DNA of 64,000 nt from NCBI GenBank assembly GCA_019843655.1, contig JACDQD010000003.1, positions 2,110,925 to 2,174,924 of the forward strand, read 5' to 3'. Position numbers and translations under genes: made by a program. Positions 1 to 18,048 of this stretch are shown one piece after another. Every line of letters starts with the position of its first letter. Within the stretch, counting starts at the first letter, position 1. The notes under the pieces are model-generated. The model saw only the letters and a program-made list of their open reading frames with translations, had not been told where the DNA came from and ran no database searches. The DNA comes from Lethocerus indicus. Taxonomy: Eukaryota; Arthropoda; Insecta; Hemiptera; Belostomatidae.

Positions 1-364
1 CGTATAGCCTTACGGCCGTTCCAAACTGATACCAGAGTGCTATATAGCTCGCTTTCCGTAATAGCTGTGTCGCGACACACTCAGAGTGTCCCTCGGATCG
101 GATTTTCCGCCTTCGCGTGTAGTACTACTGAAGATGGCGGCGGCAATTACGGGGGAGTAGGGTCGGGCCGGGCACAAAGGTGCGGTAATTGTTAATTAAG
201 TCCGGGCGGAGCGGGTTGTCTGGCCCAATTAGGGGTTGTCTCTCTGCGGGCTGGGCCTGCCGGAAGGAGTGGATGACCGGGCCGCTTATCTTAACTGGGG
301 CGGGGACAGCCGGCCTAATCCCCCGGTATATATTGGCGGTGTGTGCCTCAGACTTACCGGAGAC

Positions 365-365
<1 letters not shown>

Positions 366-407
<42 letters not shown>
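366..407. repeat. (TC)n microsatellite
   Basis: An uninterrupted dinucleotide tract of 42 bp. It generates three overlapping serine/leucine-rich open frames on the plus strand that are not genes. Confidence 0.97.
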
Positions 408-409
<2 letters not shown>

Positions 410-1224
410 GGGCTGGTGCTGATAGCCACGTGACCATTACTCCTCACATTAGCCCCCCCGCCCCGCCTCCCTCCACGGCTACCGCGGGTATCCTCGTTAG
501 AACCGCCCCGAGATTAGCGCGCTATCTCTGCCCCCGCGCGTTATACGTGACTCAATCGTATCGTCTCTACCGAATTTTACATCGCCCGTCTTCAAGGACC
601 GTATTCTTTAATACAGGTTTCGCGCAGTAATATTTAAGAGTAAATATTAGTTTCTCGTTATGTTTTCCTTATTTTTTGTTATTCATTTACTGCCACGGCA
701 ATACATATACCGGTACACATGTCTATCCCAGTGCAGCAACCACGAGATAATATATGTGTATCCGTTTCATTATATATAAAAAAAATGTATATTTTAACGA
801 TTAAAATATTTCCCACTTATATTGGAATTATTTTATTCAATAGAGAGCTGTTTCTGTCTCATAAAAATAGTAAATACCAACTGATATTGTGCCATGTTTG
901 TCGCGCATACGGTCCGAAAATTCTATACTCGGAGCAACGGAAATTACACTCTATGTATGTAAAACTCGCCCACGCCTCGAATTATGAACTGTAAAATCTT
1001 TAAAAAACCTATCACTTAGTGCCGTCTCCTCGTTCGTATTTTCCGTTCGGTAGACCAGAAACAAAGCGGTTTTTGGCCGGCCGCCATCATTCGGTAGAAA
1101 GCAATTCCCCCCCCCCCCTACGATATGTGTAGGGAGGTTTAAATAAATATATAAAGGAGTCTCGGGGGGAGTTTATATAAGGGAGTATCGAGATCCCGGC
1201 GGCCAGGCAAAAATCAAATTCGAG

Positions 1225-1244
1225 AATTAAAAAATTTTTTAATT
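1225..1244. repeat. 20-bp perfect AT palindrome
   Basis: The arms are AATTAAAAAA and TTTTTTAATT with no spacer. It lies in AT-rich DNA, so chance formation is plausible; it could extrude as a hairpin. Confidence 0.6.
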
Positions 1245-2543
1245 TTACGAATTAAACTTTTAATTTTTAGGTCATCCGTTATTTTTTCAAATAGTTTTAG
1301 GGGTTAACTTCGAGAAAGCGTTACTTTGGAGTGTCGTATTAATTATTGATGGATGGATTGATTGGATGAGTAATTCGATAATACAAAAATATAATCCTCT
1401 AGCTACTTGCATCCCAAACTTTTCTTACAGACAGAGATTTTTGGTTTATAAGGGCTATATTTGATAGCATTAAAGATAAATTTAAATCCTACTAAAATTA
1501 CTACTACCAATAATAACCGTTACCTACTTCCTTAACTCTGGTATGGCGCAATATAAATAAAACTATTTTCCACACACACAGACACGTTATGTTTCGAGTT
1601 CTGTCTGTACATTTTAATGTTCTCCGCACTATACAGTATTGTTCTCCCGAGTGTGTCTCTTTGGCAGCATATTGAATTTATAGCGGTCCTGAGCTCATAT
1701 AACTCCGGAAAACTCTTCAGAAACCATTAATTTCCAATCGAAACTGGAGCGAGTAACTGTTAGGGCCGGGTCTGACAGATGGCCCTATTGATTGCATATG
1801 AATGAAGACCGGAATTCGTTTGATAAATTCCAGAAATTGCGTCTGAAACCTTCCGTGACTTGTGTTGGATAGCCTCTAGACCACTTAATCTAGATTGATT
1901 GAGCGTATCGGATTTTGCGGAAAATGCGTTTAAAATTTCGGACTAATAATTTGAGCTGTTGCCAACGTTAGAGAGAGATGATTTTATTCTTTCCATTGCG
2001 GCCTAGTAAAGGACCAAACCTTGCATCGGCAAAGTACGTCATTGTAATTTACTCTCAATTGTAACGTAATATTTAGGGTGTTTGCCGGTGCCATATAAGG
2101 GCAGAGAAACGTGTACCGATATACATTATGTTAATATGTATACACAGTTTAAAATAGAAATATCCAAATTACAATAAATTAAAACAACATTCTCATTCAC
2201 AATTCCAAGTTTCTATGCCTGATTTTCATTTCCACAGACTGTTTAAGATTTTAAGTTATAAAAAAGCAAAATGAATCTTCGGACATGTTTATTATTCTTT
2301 AAAACTATTCAACAAGCTACTGACTGTTGACTATAGATTTTGCAGATCCAAGTTAATGAATATGAAGCCTCATCAAAAAAATTATTATATTCTTTAATTA
2401 TATGAAGAAATTAATTATATTATTTATCTGAATGTCAAAATAAATAATACACCAATATCTCCATGATATGTTACATGTAACTAAAACTCAATAACTCTAC
2501 ATTAATGGTTCAAAGTTCTGAAGACATTTAGATAATGGTGTTA

Positions 2544-7869
<5,326 letters not shown>

Positions 7870-7922
<53 letters not shown>
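7870..7922. repeat. (AT)n microsatellite
   Basis: A pure AT dinucleotide tract of 53 bp, self-complementary and prone to hairpins and length change. Confidence 0.98.
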
Positions 7923-7923
<1 letters not shown>

Positions 7924-8142
7924 CGTAGAGAATATTTAGATTCGCTTTAACCATTAACAATATCTTCCGTTACATTATAGGCCTGAAAGTAAAGAAGTTA
8001 TGAAAAAACTCACTCTCACTTAAGGCATCAATACTACAATGTGATCGTATTGCTATATTGAATGTTAAGCGATTCTTAAACTTATGCGGTATGAAGCGTC
8101 CTCTGAATAACTGCCCACTCGCGTAGGTACCACAGGATATCA

Positions 8143-8171
8143 CTGACGATGGCGTGAAGCCGAAACGGGTC
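8143..8171 (+). ncRNA. Hammerhead-ribozyme-like motif, copy 1
   Basis: Reads CTGACGA (conserved CUGANGA core), then tGGC-gtgaa-GCC (3-bp helix II), then GAA and ACGGGTC. The last part fits a minimal helix III (AC/GT) ending at the expected cleavage cytosine (8171). Short-helix-III type I hammerheads of this form are known from Penelope-like retroelements. Helix I is poor: only the first A-T pair next to the core forms well, so this may be a decayed, inactive copy. The element carrying it was not delimited. Confidence 0.45.
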
Positions 8172-8928
8172 TAGCCGAAGACTAAATAGTCAATCGCTCG
8201 ATTAGTTATGTCCCGAACCGAATAAATAATACTCTTACAGTTATTGCACTTACGCGTTATAATCTTATAGCGGTACGTTTTAACGAATTTTCATGAGTGA
8301 ATTAAAATAAGAAAACATCGTTCATTTAATTGATTCGCCCTAGCTCAATAAGACTCCTATTTAATGGGACAGACTCAACGTACATAATTGGCGATCTTAC
8401 ATGAACCGAATGTTGGACTGGGAGCTATTTAATGGATGATATCTTGTGATACGGTCCCGTTTGTCGTCGCTAGTGGAGGGCGGTCTTAATTACCCCCGCT
8501 CTCCAATCTTCCCTTGATCCGGTCTAACAAGTTTGGCCCCTTCCCCCCCCCCCTGGTCGGTACTCTACCTCGGCCAGCGGCGGCGGTATACTCCGATACT
8601 GGCAAATGGTTTATGTCGTGGGGAAGAGGAAAGTTGCGGTCTCGGCGGGGAGGGCCTCCCTTTGCAGTAGGGCTAGAGGGCCCTCCTGCAGACCTCCAAA
8701 CTTGTCCCTGTCCCTAGGCCGCTCCTTTCAACCGGGCAAACACACCCGAAGCTTGCTAATATGCTCCTCTAATGTGCACCAGTTACCCACCCTACTGCGG
8801 TTCGCTTTATGGACCTAGCTATTGTCTCCCGTCTGTCGAGTATAGGCATTCGGTCTAATGTCCCTTTTCGACATTATCCGCGTTTTAGTCGAGTTACTAC
8901 AATTTGCGGTCAAATTAAAAGTTGGTTC

Positions 8929-9000
8929 GCCGGCCCTGGAATCGAACCCCAAATATGTCCGGCGGTCAGTCGATTTCTCCACATCCGGAAAGGAGATATT
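8929..9000 (-). mobile_element. tRNA-like fragment, possible SINE head
   Basis: On the minus strand it contains GGGGTTCGATTCCAG, which holds a perfect B-box (GGTTCGATTCC). The upstream stretch GTGGAGAAATCGACTGACCG weakly resembles an A-box/D-arm at tRNA-like spacing. There is no complete cloverleaf. Most likely a tRNA-derived SINE fragment. Confidence 0.4.
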
Positions 9001-12000
9001 TATTTAGTCACCGTACTACATCGTACAGACTTTTCTGTTAGTCTCACGTCGCCAGTTATCGGTTTTGTTTTAGCGTGAAATACATACAAATGAATGCGGG
9101 TACAATATGTGCCTACATTAATGAGCTAGTCGCGGGATCGATTCTAGGCGGTGGAATTGATGAGCGGAAAGAGGAGAAAGATTTCGAATAGAAAGAACGA
9201 AGGGGGAATCAAAGACTAGTTTCACGCCCGGAAGGTTTTTCCCGTATATATTTTCTCGCGCCTTCTAATTGCGTTATACTGTTCCGACGGGTCACCGCCA
9301 TTAGACAGTTTCCCTTTGAAGGCATTAAATATAAAGACCGAGAAGAAGAAGAAGAGAGGCGGAACGACCGCCTAATTCCGACGACTTCTTTTACGCTAGG
9401 CGACCCCCCCCCCATTCCCGTCCACGATCTCCTTCGGCCACCCTCCAACTTTGCGGCCCTCGACAAAGTAGAAGGAACCGTCGTCGTCTTCGCGTTCAAT
9501 TGGGCCAAAATTGAAGCAATTAAAGCCTCCCCGGGAGCGGATCAAAGTAGTAGTCCCAGAGCTATATTGGGGAAACGTCTTGGAGGAGCCACTACCAACG
9601 CCAAACCGAACCCCTTCCACCCCACCCCACCCCCTACCATCCGACCACCCGGGTCAAAGAAGTTTGTTAGGCTAATTGAAAGCGGATGCAGATGGCGAGC
9701 GGGTGGGGGAGGGGGAGGTCTTGACCAGTATTGTTCCTCTCTCCGCCCCCCATACTACTAATGTATAATTAATCCGGGAGGGGGCCAGGCCACAGCCCTC
9801 AAGGTGCCCCCACCACCCCCCGCCACCGCTTCATCCAACCGCCCGGCCTCAAACCCAAAGTTATTCCGTCTTATTGCATTTGCCGGAGGGAGAGAGAGAG
9901 CGAGAAGCCCTCTACGCTGTAATTGCTGGCCGCTATTCACTGTGTGTCGCATAACTTCTGGAATAGTTGCCCCCACCCCTACCACCTCCTCCTGACGGGG
10001 TGCCACTGCCGCCCACACCGCCCCGCCTGGTCCCTTCGACCCCGCGCCGGGAAAAACCTCGCTGACCCCGGGGCACAATGCCGTCGCCGCCTCGGTGCAA
10101 ACTCGCCCGTTATCACGAATTTATACCGCCCTTATTGTTCCCGTCATCAATTTAGATTGAAAGGGGACGACTCCGCGCCCTCGAGCAGAATTTCCATTCG
10201 CCAGTATTAGAATTGTAGTCGGTTGGATAACACGAAAGGATTATTTTTCACTGAAATTCTATTTGAGATTTCCTAAAGAGAATTGGAATTAGTAGAAGTA
10301 GTAAATAGTTTCATTGTGAAACTTTTTTTGGAAGATCTAGTATTTCCAGTATTTCTAGTATTTTTCAAATTATCGAAAACAACCTTCATGTGATAAAGCG
10401 ATTGTTGTTATATATAATTTCGATTTCTTATTTGTATGCCTAATAAATTGTCGCCCTACAATTCAATTTATAAACAGTTCGAATAATTTACACCAGATAT
10501 CTTACCAATTATGTATCACCGATTTTTTACCTTTAACATATTTGAAATAGTAGAACGGTGACACGCTGTCTACTCGAAGGTCGTTAGAGGGAGCATTAAA
10601 ACTGTATTATTGGTGTAGGCGGGGGTAGCGAGGTCGGAGGGGCGGCAAGATTGAACCTCAGACAGTGAGGCACCTCTCGGGCCCCGGCCCAACCGACTAC
10701 GTAAATTCGCATCTGCATAAAAGCGCCATTAAGCTGTTTGGAGGGAGGGCGGGCGGCAGGGGTGGTTCTCCCCCTCCCCCTTGTACAGGTGACGCCTCAC
10801 TGAACCCATTGTTGTGTTTTATGAGCCTTTCAAAAACATCATCGCCCCAAGACAGCCATTGTTCTCGCCCAGTCGGCTTCTCCACTCGCTTATCTTTTAA
10901 GTCACCGTCTCTCCTTTTTGTAAAGCCCGTCTCTTTTTGAGAGGACTCCCCTCCAGCCCTCCGCCTTCACGCCTCACCTTCCACCGTCGGCCGGCACCAT
11001 TATTAATTGTGGTGAGCACTCTCCCGCAAAAAGAACCGCGTCGTCATCTACTGTCTGTCATCCGCTCTCACTTAGGATAAGTGGATAGGGTAATTCCGAG
11101 GAAATTTATCTCTAAGGAAGATACGCGGGTAGAGAAACAGAGGCAAAGAATGAGCCGACGATGATGACGACCAAATTAGTTAAGAATTTAAGGGTAAGGA
11201 ACCGGTCAAGCAGTATCGAGAGCAGAACTTTCACTTGTAATTATAAACATAAAAATCAATCTCCCGGACCCAGTGGTGAAACCGGGATAGCAGTTACTAT
11301 TGCATATATGTCAAACTAAAACACCGTTTTGTTATTGCCTTGTAATTGTGGAGTTTCTTTATAAAACTGTGGCGAGTGTAGACAAAGTGTAGGCAAATGC
11401 GTGGACTGAGAAGGCGGGGGCGGAGGCTATCAGTCAAACATCAGTCGGCGGTTCTCCTTTTATCCCTCCGTTTGGGCTAAATCGCTTTTAATTTTCCATT
11501 CCATATCTCCCCCTTTCACCCCCCGCCCTCTCCTCGCTCTGATTTGTTCTTGGCTCGGCGCTAACAGAATTACTCGCTCCCTCCCCCTCTTCCCCTCCTC
11601 TCCCGATTCCACCCTCTCTTGTTATGGCTAACTCTTAGATTAAAACAAACCTGTGCCGATCCTTCCACTCTCTCCCCACTCCCGCCCTCTTCGCCTACAA
11701 TCCACTCGGGGGTTCCCTTAAGAGCATTTTCCCTAATATCTTCTTTCATTCATCTCCCCGTTTTCTCGTCTTTCTTTTTTTCTACTTCTCCGGCGGTGAT
11801 TTATCCTCGCCAAATTGTTCGGTCGTTGTGGGCGATTTAAATAAGAAAAATTGCGCAGCCGGTGGTGAGGTAACGGCACTTATATACGTTTCTGTGAATT
11901 GCGCATAGTCGATAGGTGCGATAGATTTTAAAATTACATTCGATAATAATAGGCCTGCTGTAGTTGTATTTCGAACTGGAATTCGATTTTTAGGTGGTGG

Positions 12001-12240
12001 ACCGATATTTTCTCATTGACAAGACAAGTGAATGAGTCGAGCCCTCAAACGACAGTAAAGGACACTATTTAACTGGTATACAAAATACTCTAATTAGATT
12101 GAGATTAATTTCCATCCTAATATAATTTCGATTGAACTCTCTGTGTGACGGAAAAACCTTTAGTCCCTTATTAAATAAATTTTTCAGAAAATTATAGGCT
12201 GGTTAATATAACAGTTAATAAATTAAATATACAAAGCGGT

Positions 12241-12321
12241 TTAATCCATGTTAATCCACCTGAATCCAAGTTAATCCACACCTAATCCACTTTTAATCCT
12301 CTTTAATCCACCTTAATCCAA
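12241..12321 (+). repeat. Degenerate ~10-bp tandem array of TTAATCCA
   Basis: About eight consecutive units of 10-12 bp. Seven contain the hexamer TAATCC and one has GAATCC; spacer bases vary while the core is kept. TAATCC is the preferred site of K50 homeodomain factors (Bicoid/Otd-Otx/Pitx/Gsc classes). It may be a simple tandem repeat or a homotypic regulatory cluster; sequence alone does not decide. Confidence 0.75.
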
Positions 12322-15020
12322 GTACCACTCAAGATGTCCAAGATCGAGTAGGATCAAATCGCTGAGTGGATACAGATGAGAAGAATGAGAGTACTCTATC
12401 TTTCATTTCTATAATAAAATTAATTTCCTTTACAGAACCCCTTAAAAATAACTAACAAAAATGGTTGGTAAATATGATTGGAAGTATATTTGTTCTACTA
12501 TATTTGGAGTACATTATATAAAGACTCTTTAATATATTTAAATTTAATGTTCTACATTGACTAAATTGTTTCCTGAAATGGTTTTATTATTTTAAAGAAA
12601 AATATTAACGCTCCGTCCTCGGCGCTGAAGTGTTAAGTGTCGCCGGTAACCGGGAGGTCGGCGGGGATAAAAAAGTGATGCGCTAAGTGGGGGAGCGCTA
12701 ACACCCGGGACCCAGTGAGAAGGAGGAGAGAGCCCACGGCCCTAATGGCCCGGGGGCCGCCCAGATTAAGATAAAAGGGGGGCCCGCCGGATTTAAGTAA
12801 TATAAAACGGGCCGCAGATACACACACACACACAGAGGGGCGGCCACTAACATATAAGTAAGCGCCCGGTTAGTGAGACAAATGGGGACGCCATCGAACA
12901 GGTACTCGCTCCTAGCCCCATCTGTCTTCATCTATCCACCTAACGGCGAAATATTACCGGCCCCCTATCGTCCCGTATACATCTCACGCTTTACCGCCAC
13001 TAGGACCTAGCACTGGCTGGTTACCTATTGGGTACGGGATTTAAGTCTATCTCTACATTTTACCGGTATCCTGTATCGATAGCAGTAGCCGCATAAAGCT
13101 AGAAAATTAAAACGGATCGCGTTGGCCGCGTTATCCACGACAAACTGTCGTATAAAATTCGTATAAACTCCGCCATATTTCAAATTGCTTCCGAAGAAAT
13201 ATTGATTCAGAGTGTAATCCAAATGTAAATGGACGATGGTTCGGTGAGAGTCACTGGATTGAGTGACATTTTAGCATGCCGGAATCAGAAAAAAACCCTG
13301 CTATGTGATAATCATATCTTAGATAATCCCGCTAACCTCCGCGGACCGCCTTGTAACCATTTAAAATCTTATATACAACGCCATATATATTTTGAATAGC
13401 TTGCGAAGAAATATTGATCCGTATTTTTATTTAATTTTTTTTTAGGGTTTACCGGTGAAATAAATCTCGGAGGATTTTAAAATTATCGTTGTTATAGTGG
13501 AGACTTTGGAAATTGATTCATCGGCAAGTAATATCCCGTAAATAAGAGAGCGGTGGAGCAGGTTTTGGCCGCGTCGGTCTTTCTGAAAAAGAGAAGAGAG
13601 AACCGCCGGAGGGAGAGAAAACTGGGCTTTCCCCTCTTGTGGAAAAACAGGGAAATACCTCGGCGCAACGCGAATACTAATGTACTTTCGGATAATTTAA
13701 TTGTATTCGCCGTGAATAATGGTTTCCGAGCTGGACGTACTTCTACTACCAGCGGTTCGCCCCGACCGCAAATGTAAGGTTTGGCACCGGCTCAAGCGCA
13801 ACCTGGAACCTCCCTCCGTCCCGCTCACCCTATTTTTTAATTAGACTAAATTTCCAGGCTCTCTGGGCCAACTTAAATCAACGAGGACTTCGCAATAAGG
13901 GAAAGTAAAAAATAACGCGCTTGGCGAATTGGTTAGTCTATGATAATAACCGCATTGTCCGAATAATATGACCCAGACATACCCCATTAATGTTATTATA
14001 ACCACAGAGAACATACAATTTTATCTAGTTTGTTCTCTCTTGTAGTTTTCTTAACATTTTTTCACATCCCATTCTTGAACATATTGCCAAAACTGAAATT
14101 TTGGTTAGAAAAAGAGTTAATGGAAAGTATTCGCTTTTCATGATTTATTTATTATCGGAAACAAAACAGTTTATTAGAATTTGAAAGATAATTCAAATTT
14201 AAAAAAAAATGACATGTTGAATTTACAGTTGATTTAAAGAGATTTTAGTTTTGATTGTTATTGTGCTTTAGACTTATTGAGTTTTGGAAAATCATTTTAA
14301 TTAAACCAACCAACCTAGACACATTTTTGCGGCATTCCGGTTGAAAATCACTGCTTTATATACCATCGACGGTGCCACACAGATGATATCTGTTGCCTAA
14401 AATTTTGCCTAAAACGTTTGAATTTATTCCATTATTTCAAATATAGTTGCTGGCATAAAGTGGAATTCAGGGCAATGGTATTAATTAAACATTAGAATTC
14501 AAATTCGTTGTAATTTTTCGTCGGGCACGTCCTTTCCGTTGTCGTTTTATTAGTTTGTCAGTTTATCAGTATGTTTTTACCGAAATCACACAATTTCGGA
14601 CTTTATATTGAATTGTATTGAGTGAAGACACTCGCTAGTTTTTATAGATACGTTTGAAAATAAACGGAAAAAGTGTAAAATTAGGTTTCGGAGTACTGCG
14701 TAAAAGAGTTGGGGAAACCGGAAAGACTTTGGCTCTAATTGCCCCCGCCCGCCCCCACCCGTTTCCGAAATTACGGTCGTCTTGTTAAGCCCGGCCCCCC
14801 CCCTCGAAAAAAACATTCGGTTTCGTAATTAAATGAGAGGCGTTTGTGTTGCGGCGGGGGCGGGTTTTCCGGTACTGTCGAGGCCGGCCCATTCCCCCCC
14901 TCCCGATTTTTATTCCGTCTAATCAGTTTTGCATGTTTTACACCGAAACCGGCGCCGCGATCAAATTAATGTCCGATTATAATAAATTCGCCGGCTCACG
15001 AATTCACGGGACGGATCGCG

Positions 15021-15042
15021 CTCTCTCTCTTTCTCTCTCTCT
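15021..15042. repeat. (CT)n microsatellite
   Basis: A CT tract of 22 bp interrupted by one TT. Confidence 0.9.
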
Positions 15043-15903
15043 ATAAGTCTTTCACTGCTCCGTGGTTGTTGGGAGGGGGGGAATCGAATTAAGTTATTTG
15101 AAGTTCAAACGGTCCCGGGGAATCGTCTCCTATTTCCTCATTTCTCTCTTTTCTCTGTCTTATTTTCTCCCGCATTTTTTTATTCATCCTTTTAAGTATT
15201 ATTTAATCCGGCGTTGTTAAATCATCGAGTTATTTCCTGGCCCCCCTCTATATTCGGGTGCGCGTAGTCTCTCTCTTTCTCGCTCCCTTTGAGGAGGCGG
15301 CCCCTCCTCCCGTCGTTTTTTTTTCGCCCACTCGTCTAAAGGGCTAAATTAATATCGCTGCCGCCGTCGGGATTATCCTCTGTGTTTTTAATGAACGCGA
15401 GTGGTTTACAGGAATTCGTCCGCTGTACAAGGATTGCTCCGTCCGGCTACGCATGAACGGCTCCTGTTAGGTACGCCCGTTGATAAAATTGGTTCCATAT
15501 CCACAAACAAATGGAACTCCACTGGGGCCCAAAAAAACCTCCACGTGCATCTGGAACATTGAAATATTTTTGGACTTACAGTCGCCAGTTGTGTGGAACC
15601 CGCGCGCATCATTTTTCGCCAAGAAACTTTACGTCGTTTCCTCCTTTTACGCCACATCGCTGTATCGTCAAGCTGGGAATTTTCCTTCCATTAATATTTA
15701 TTGTTATCCTTCTCTCGACGAGCCGGTACATATAGGGTGGTCCGGTGGATAGGGGTAAACCGGCACTTTAAATGGAAAGCTCACGAATAAACTACGGAGC
15801 CGAATTATAGCGAGTGGATGTATAAACAAAATTTGAGTATCGACTCCGATGTACTATGTTTATTCGAAGAAAAATAAAGTATTTTTACGGTTCGCTTACA
15901 CCC

Positions 15904-15950
15904 GGCTTAGTGGTTGAAGCGATTCTGCATCGACCCGGGTTCGAATAATT
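15904..15950 (+). mobile_element. tRNA-derived SINE head (relic)
   Basis: GGCTTAGTGGTTGAAGC resembles the Pol III A-box/D-arm (TRGCNNAGYNGG). GGGTTCGAAT follows about 20 bases later and matches the first part of the B-box; its last CC is replaced by AA. The order and spacing are those of a tRNA promoter. No acceptor stem is evident, so a SINE relic is favoured over a tRNA gene. Confidence 0.5.
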
Positions 15951-17989
15951 TTTCAATGAAAACTTTCGGCTGTTTAAACGAATTGAGCTCAAATTGCGAT
16001 CGTTAAAATTGATATAAATTAGTTTCTAGCGAAGTAGTTTGAGACGTGCTGTGTCGGTCGGCGGTTGAACAAGGTTGTTGGCAGGAGAGCTGCTCTCGTG
16101 GCAGAGGGATTGTAATAAGTTGTGTCGGTTGTTAGAGGTGATGTTGTATGAGAGAGAGAGAGGGACAGGAAGTCGCTAATGATTAGGGGCCGGGCCGGCC
16201 ACTCCGTTTAAATGCAATTGTCTGGAGGTGTCTTCCTCAATCTAGGCCCCGCCGCTGCACAGATTACCTTGCACCGCGGTCACACGTCTAAATCACAATT
16301 CGTAAATTGTCCGTGTATTCAGCTGAGGCCTGTCGGTCCGGCCGCGTCCCGTTGGCGGGAGCCGCAATGAAAGTGTCCCCTCACCCACCCGGTCGAACCT
16401 CTCAATTGCCAGATCGGACGCTAAAAGGTAATTTACCAATGAGTCAAACTCCCTCTTGTATAACAACGGTCATCTCGCCACTAGATACAAGGAGTTTTTT
16501 TCTCAAACTATTTTAATTTGCGACTGACGGAAAGATGAGTATTAATTCGTTATTCATCATTCGTCAATTGGTTTCTGTTAGTGGTTTGCTACTACAATTC
16601 GCAGTTATGATGGTATAAACTGTTGGAAATTCTAATTGAATTAAGGTCTTTTCGGGATCGGATTATTATGGAGATCGCCTTCCTCGGACCAATATTGGCC
16701 CACCTAATTTCAACTCCTTCCATTTGTCGCGGCTTCTTTTCAATAGATAATTCCTAATTCTTTCTCCAATCGATATTTTCTCATCCCCACCAAGTTATCC
16801 TCTCTTTCGATGTAGTACAGCGTTGTGTATATTATTCTTTTGCTACTAAACGACGTGTCCAATGGCCGAGCTCCCTTTAAGTCAGTCCTAGGCCAGAAGA
16901 TTCCGCCCGCCCGCCCCCCTCCCTGTGCGAATGAAATGTGGAATTGTCGCCCCGCTATTTGGCGTTAGCGCGCGGTAAATTTTTGGCCCCCGAATAAATT
17001 CCGAAAATACCTTAAATAAACCCGAGCGACGGGTACACAACGTTTTGCAACGTATTTATAAACGGGTGTCCCCCGTTATCCCTTCCCCGCCTTCTGTCGG
17101 CCTATATTTCGAGAGAGAGGTGCGTGTCACAAATGCAATTAGATTTATAACACTGCAGTGGTTAAACTTTCATGAGGAAAGTTGTAGCCATTAAATCAGA
17201 GGGACGGGCCCCGCTTTAGTGGCGCTGGAGGGGGGGGGGTGGCGTTCCTGAAGAATGGTCGGGGGTAATGTCATAGCGCGGGGAGAGATAGCAAGGTATA
17301 AGATAGGCCTATAGTGGCTGGACCAGCTCCAGCTCCACCATGTTAACAATATTACTCTTACTCCGGCCCTCTCTCCAATCTTTACAGAGTAGACCAACGC
17401 ATTTCTCCTTCCCCTATGTTAATGTCGGGACCGCTCCTTTATCACTCCCGGCCCTAGACATTTATACTTGCGCGCATAAACAGCTATGTTGTTGTTGAGG
17501 TTTTCATTGTAACCGGTCAAATTATCTAATGTTTCCTTTAAATATAATTCAATTCGAGCCCTGCCCGAAAGAATAATTTCGGAATGGTTCCGTTGTTTAT
17601 GCTACGCGATAGAACGGTACAACCGTACCGTTACCAAACGGTACAACCAAAACTTCTTTATATATTGCGTGTTGAAAAAATGTTCCCGCATTCCCTCCTA
17701 GAGATTTTGTTTGTTCGCCTTATTCTTATTAACGAAGGGCCGACATAATTATCGACGGCGGCCGCGTTCTTCGACTGTTTGAAATACTTTCACGCGGATT
17801 TACAATTGTATTTTTCCGGGTGTAGTTTAAGGGGGCAACCGAGCGGGCGAAGCAAAGGGTTTGAATATCGTCGGTGGCGTATAGTGGCCGGGCCCCAGTC
17901 GAAAGTGGCGTATAAATCTGGCGGAAACAAAGGGGGCGACTTAATGCGGTGTGCAAAAAGTGACACGCCTCTGTTAGGCGCCTCCTACT

Positions 17990-18048
17990 TTTCTTCCTCT
18001 TCCTCCTCCACCTCCTCCTCCTCCTCCTCAGCCTCAGCCTCTTCCTGC
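17990..18048. repeat. CCT/TCC-rich imperfect trinucleotide repeat
   Basis: Mostly (CTC)n with TTC, CAC and CAG variants. It encodes poly-Ser on one strand and poly-Arg/Lys on the other, which explains the two opposing open frames of about 126-128 codons here. Confidence 0.9.

Larger units (their letters stand above)
7923..12240. other. Gene-free stretch with a GC island at 9.36-10.13 kb
   Basis: No supportable gene. AT-rich at both ends, with a GC-rich island around 9360-10130 whose long opposite-strand open frames are proline/glycine-rich and typical of composition shadows. 10.62-11.8 kb is strongly pyrimidine-rich on the plus strand. It holds a hammerhead-like motif (8143) and a tRNA-like fragment (8929-9000). 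Confidence 0.5.

Noticed and set aside
8809..9078. 89-codon plus-strand open frame
   Set aside because: Its central part is the antisense of a tRNA-like B-box; typical chance frame through a SINE-like relic.
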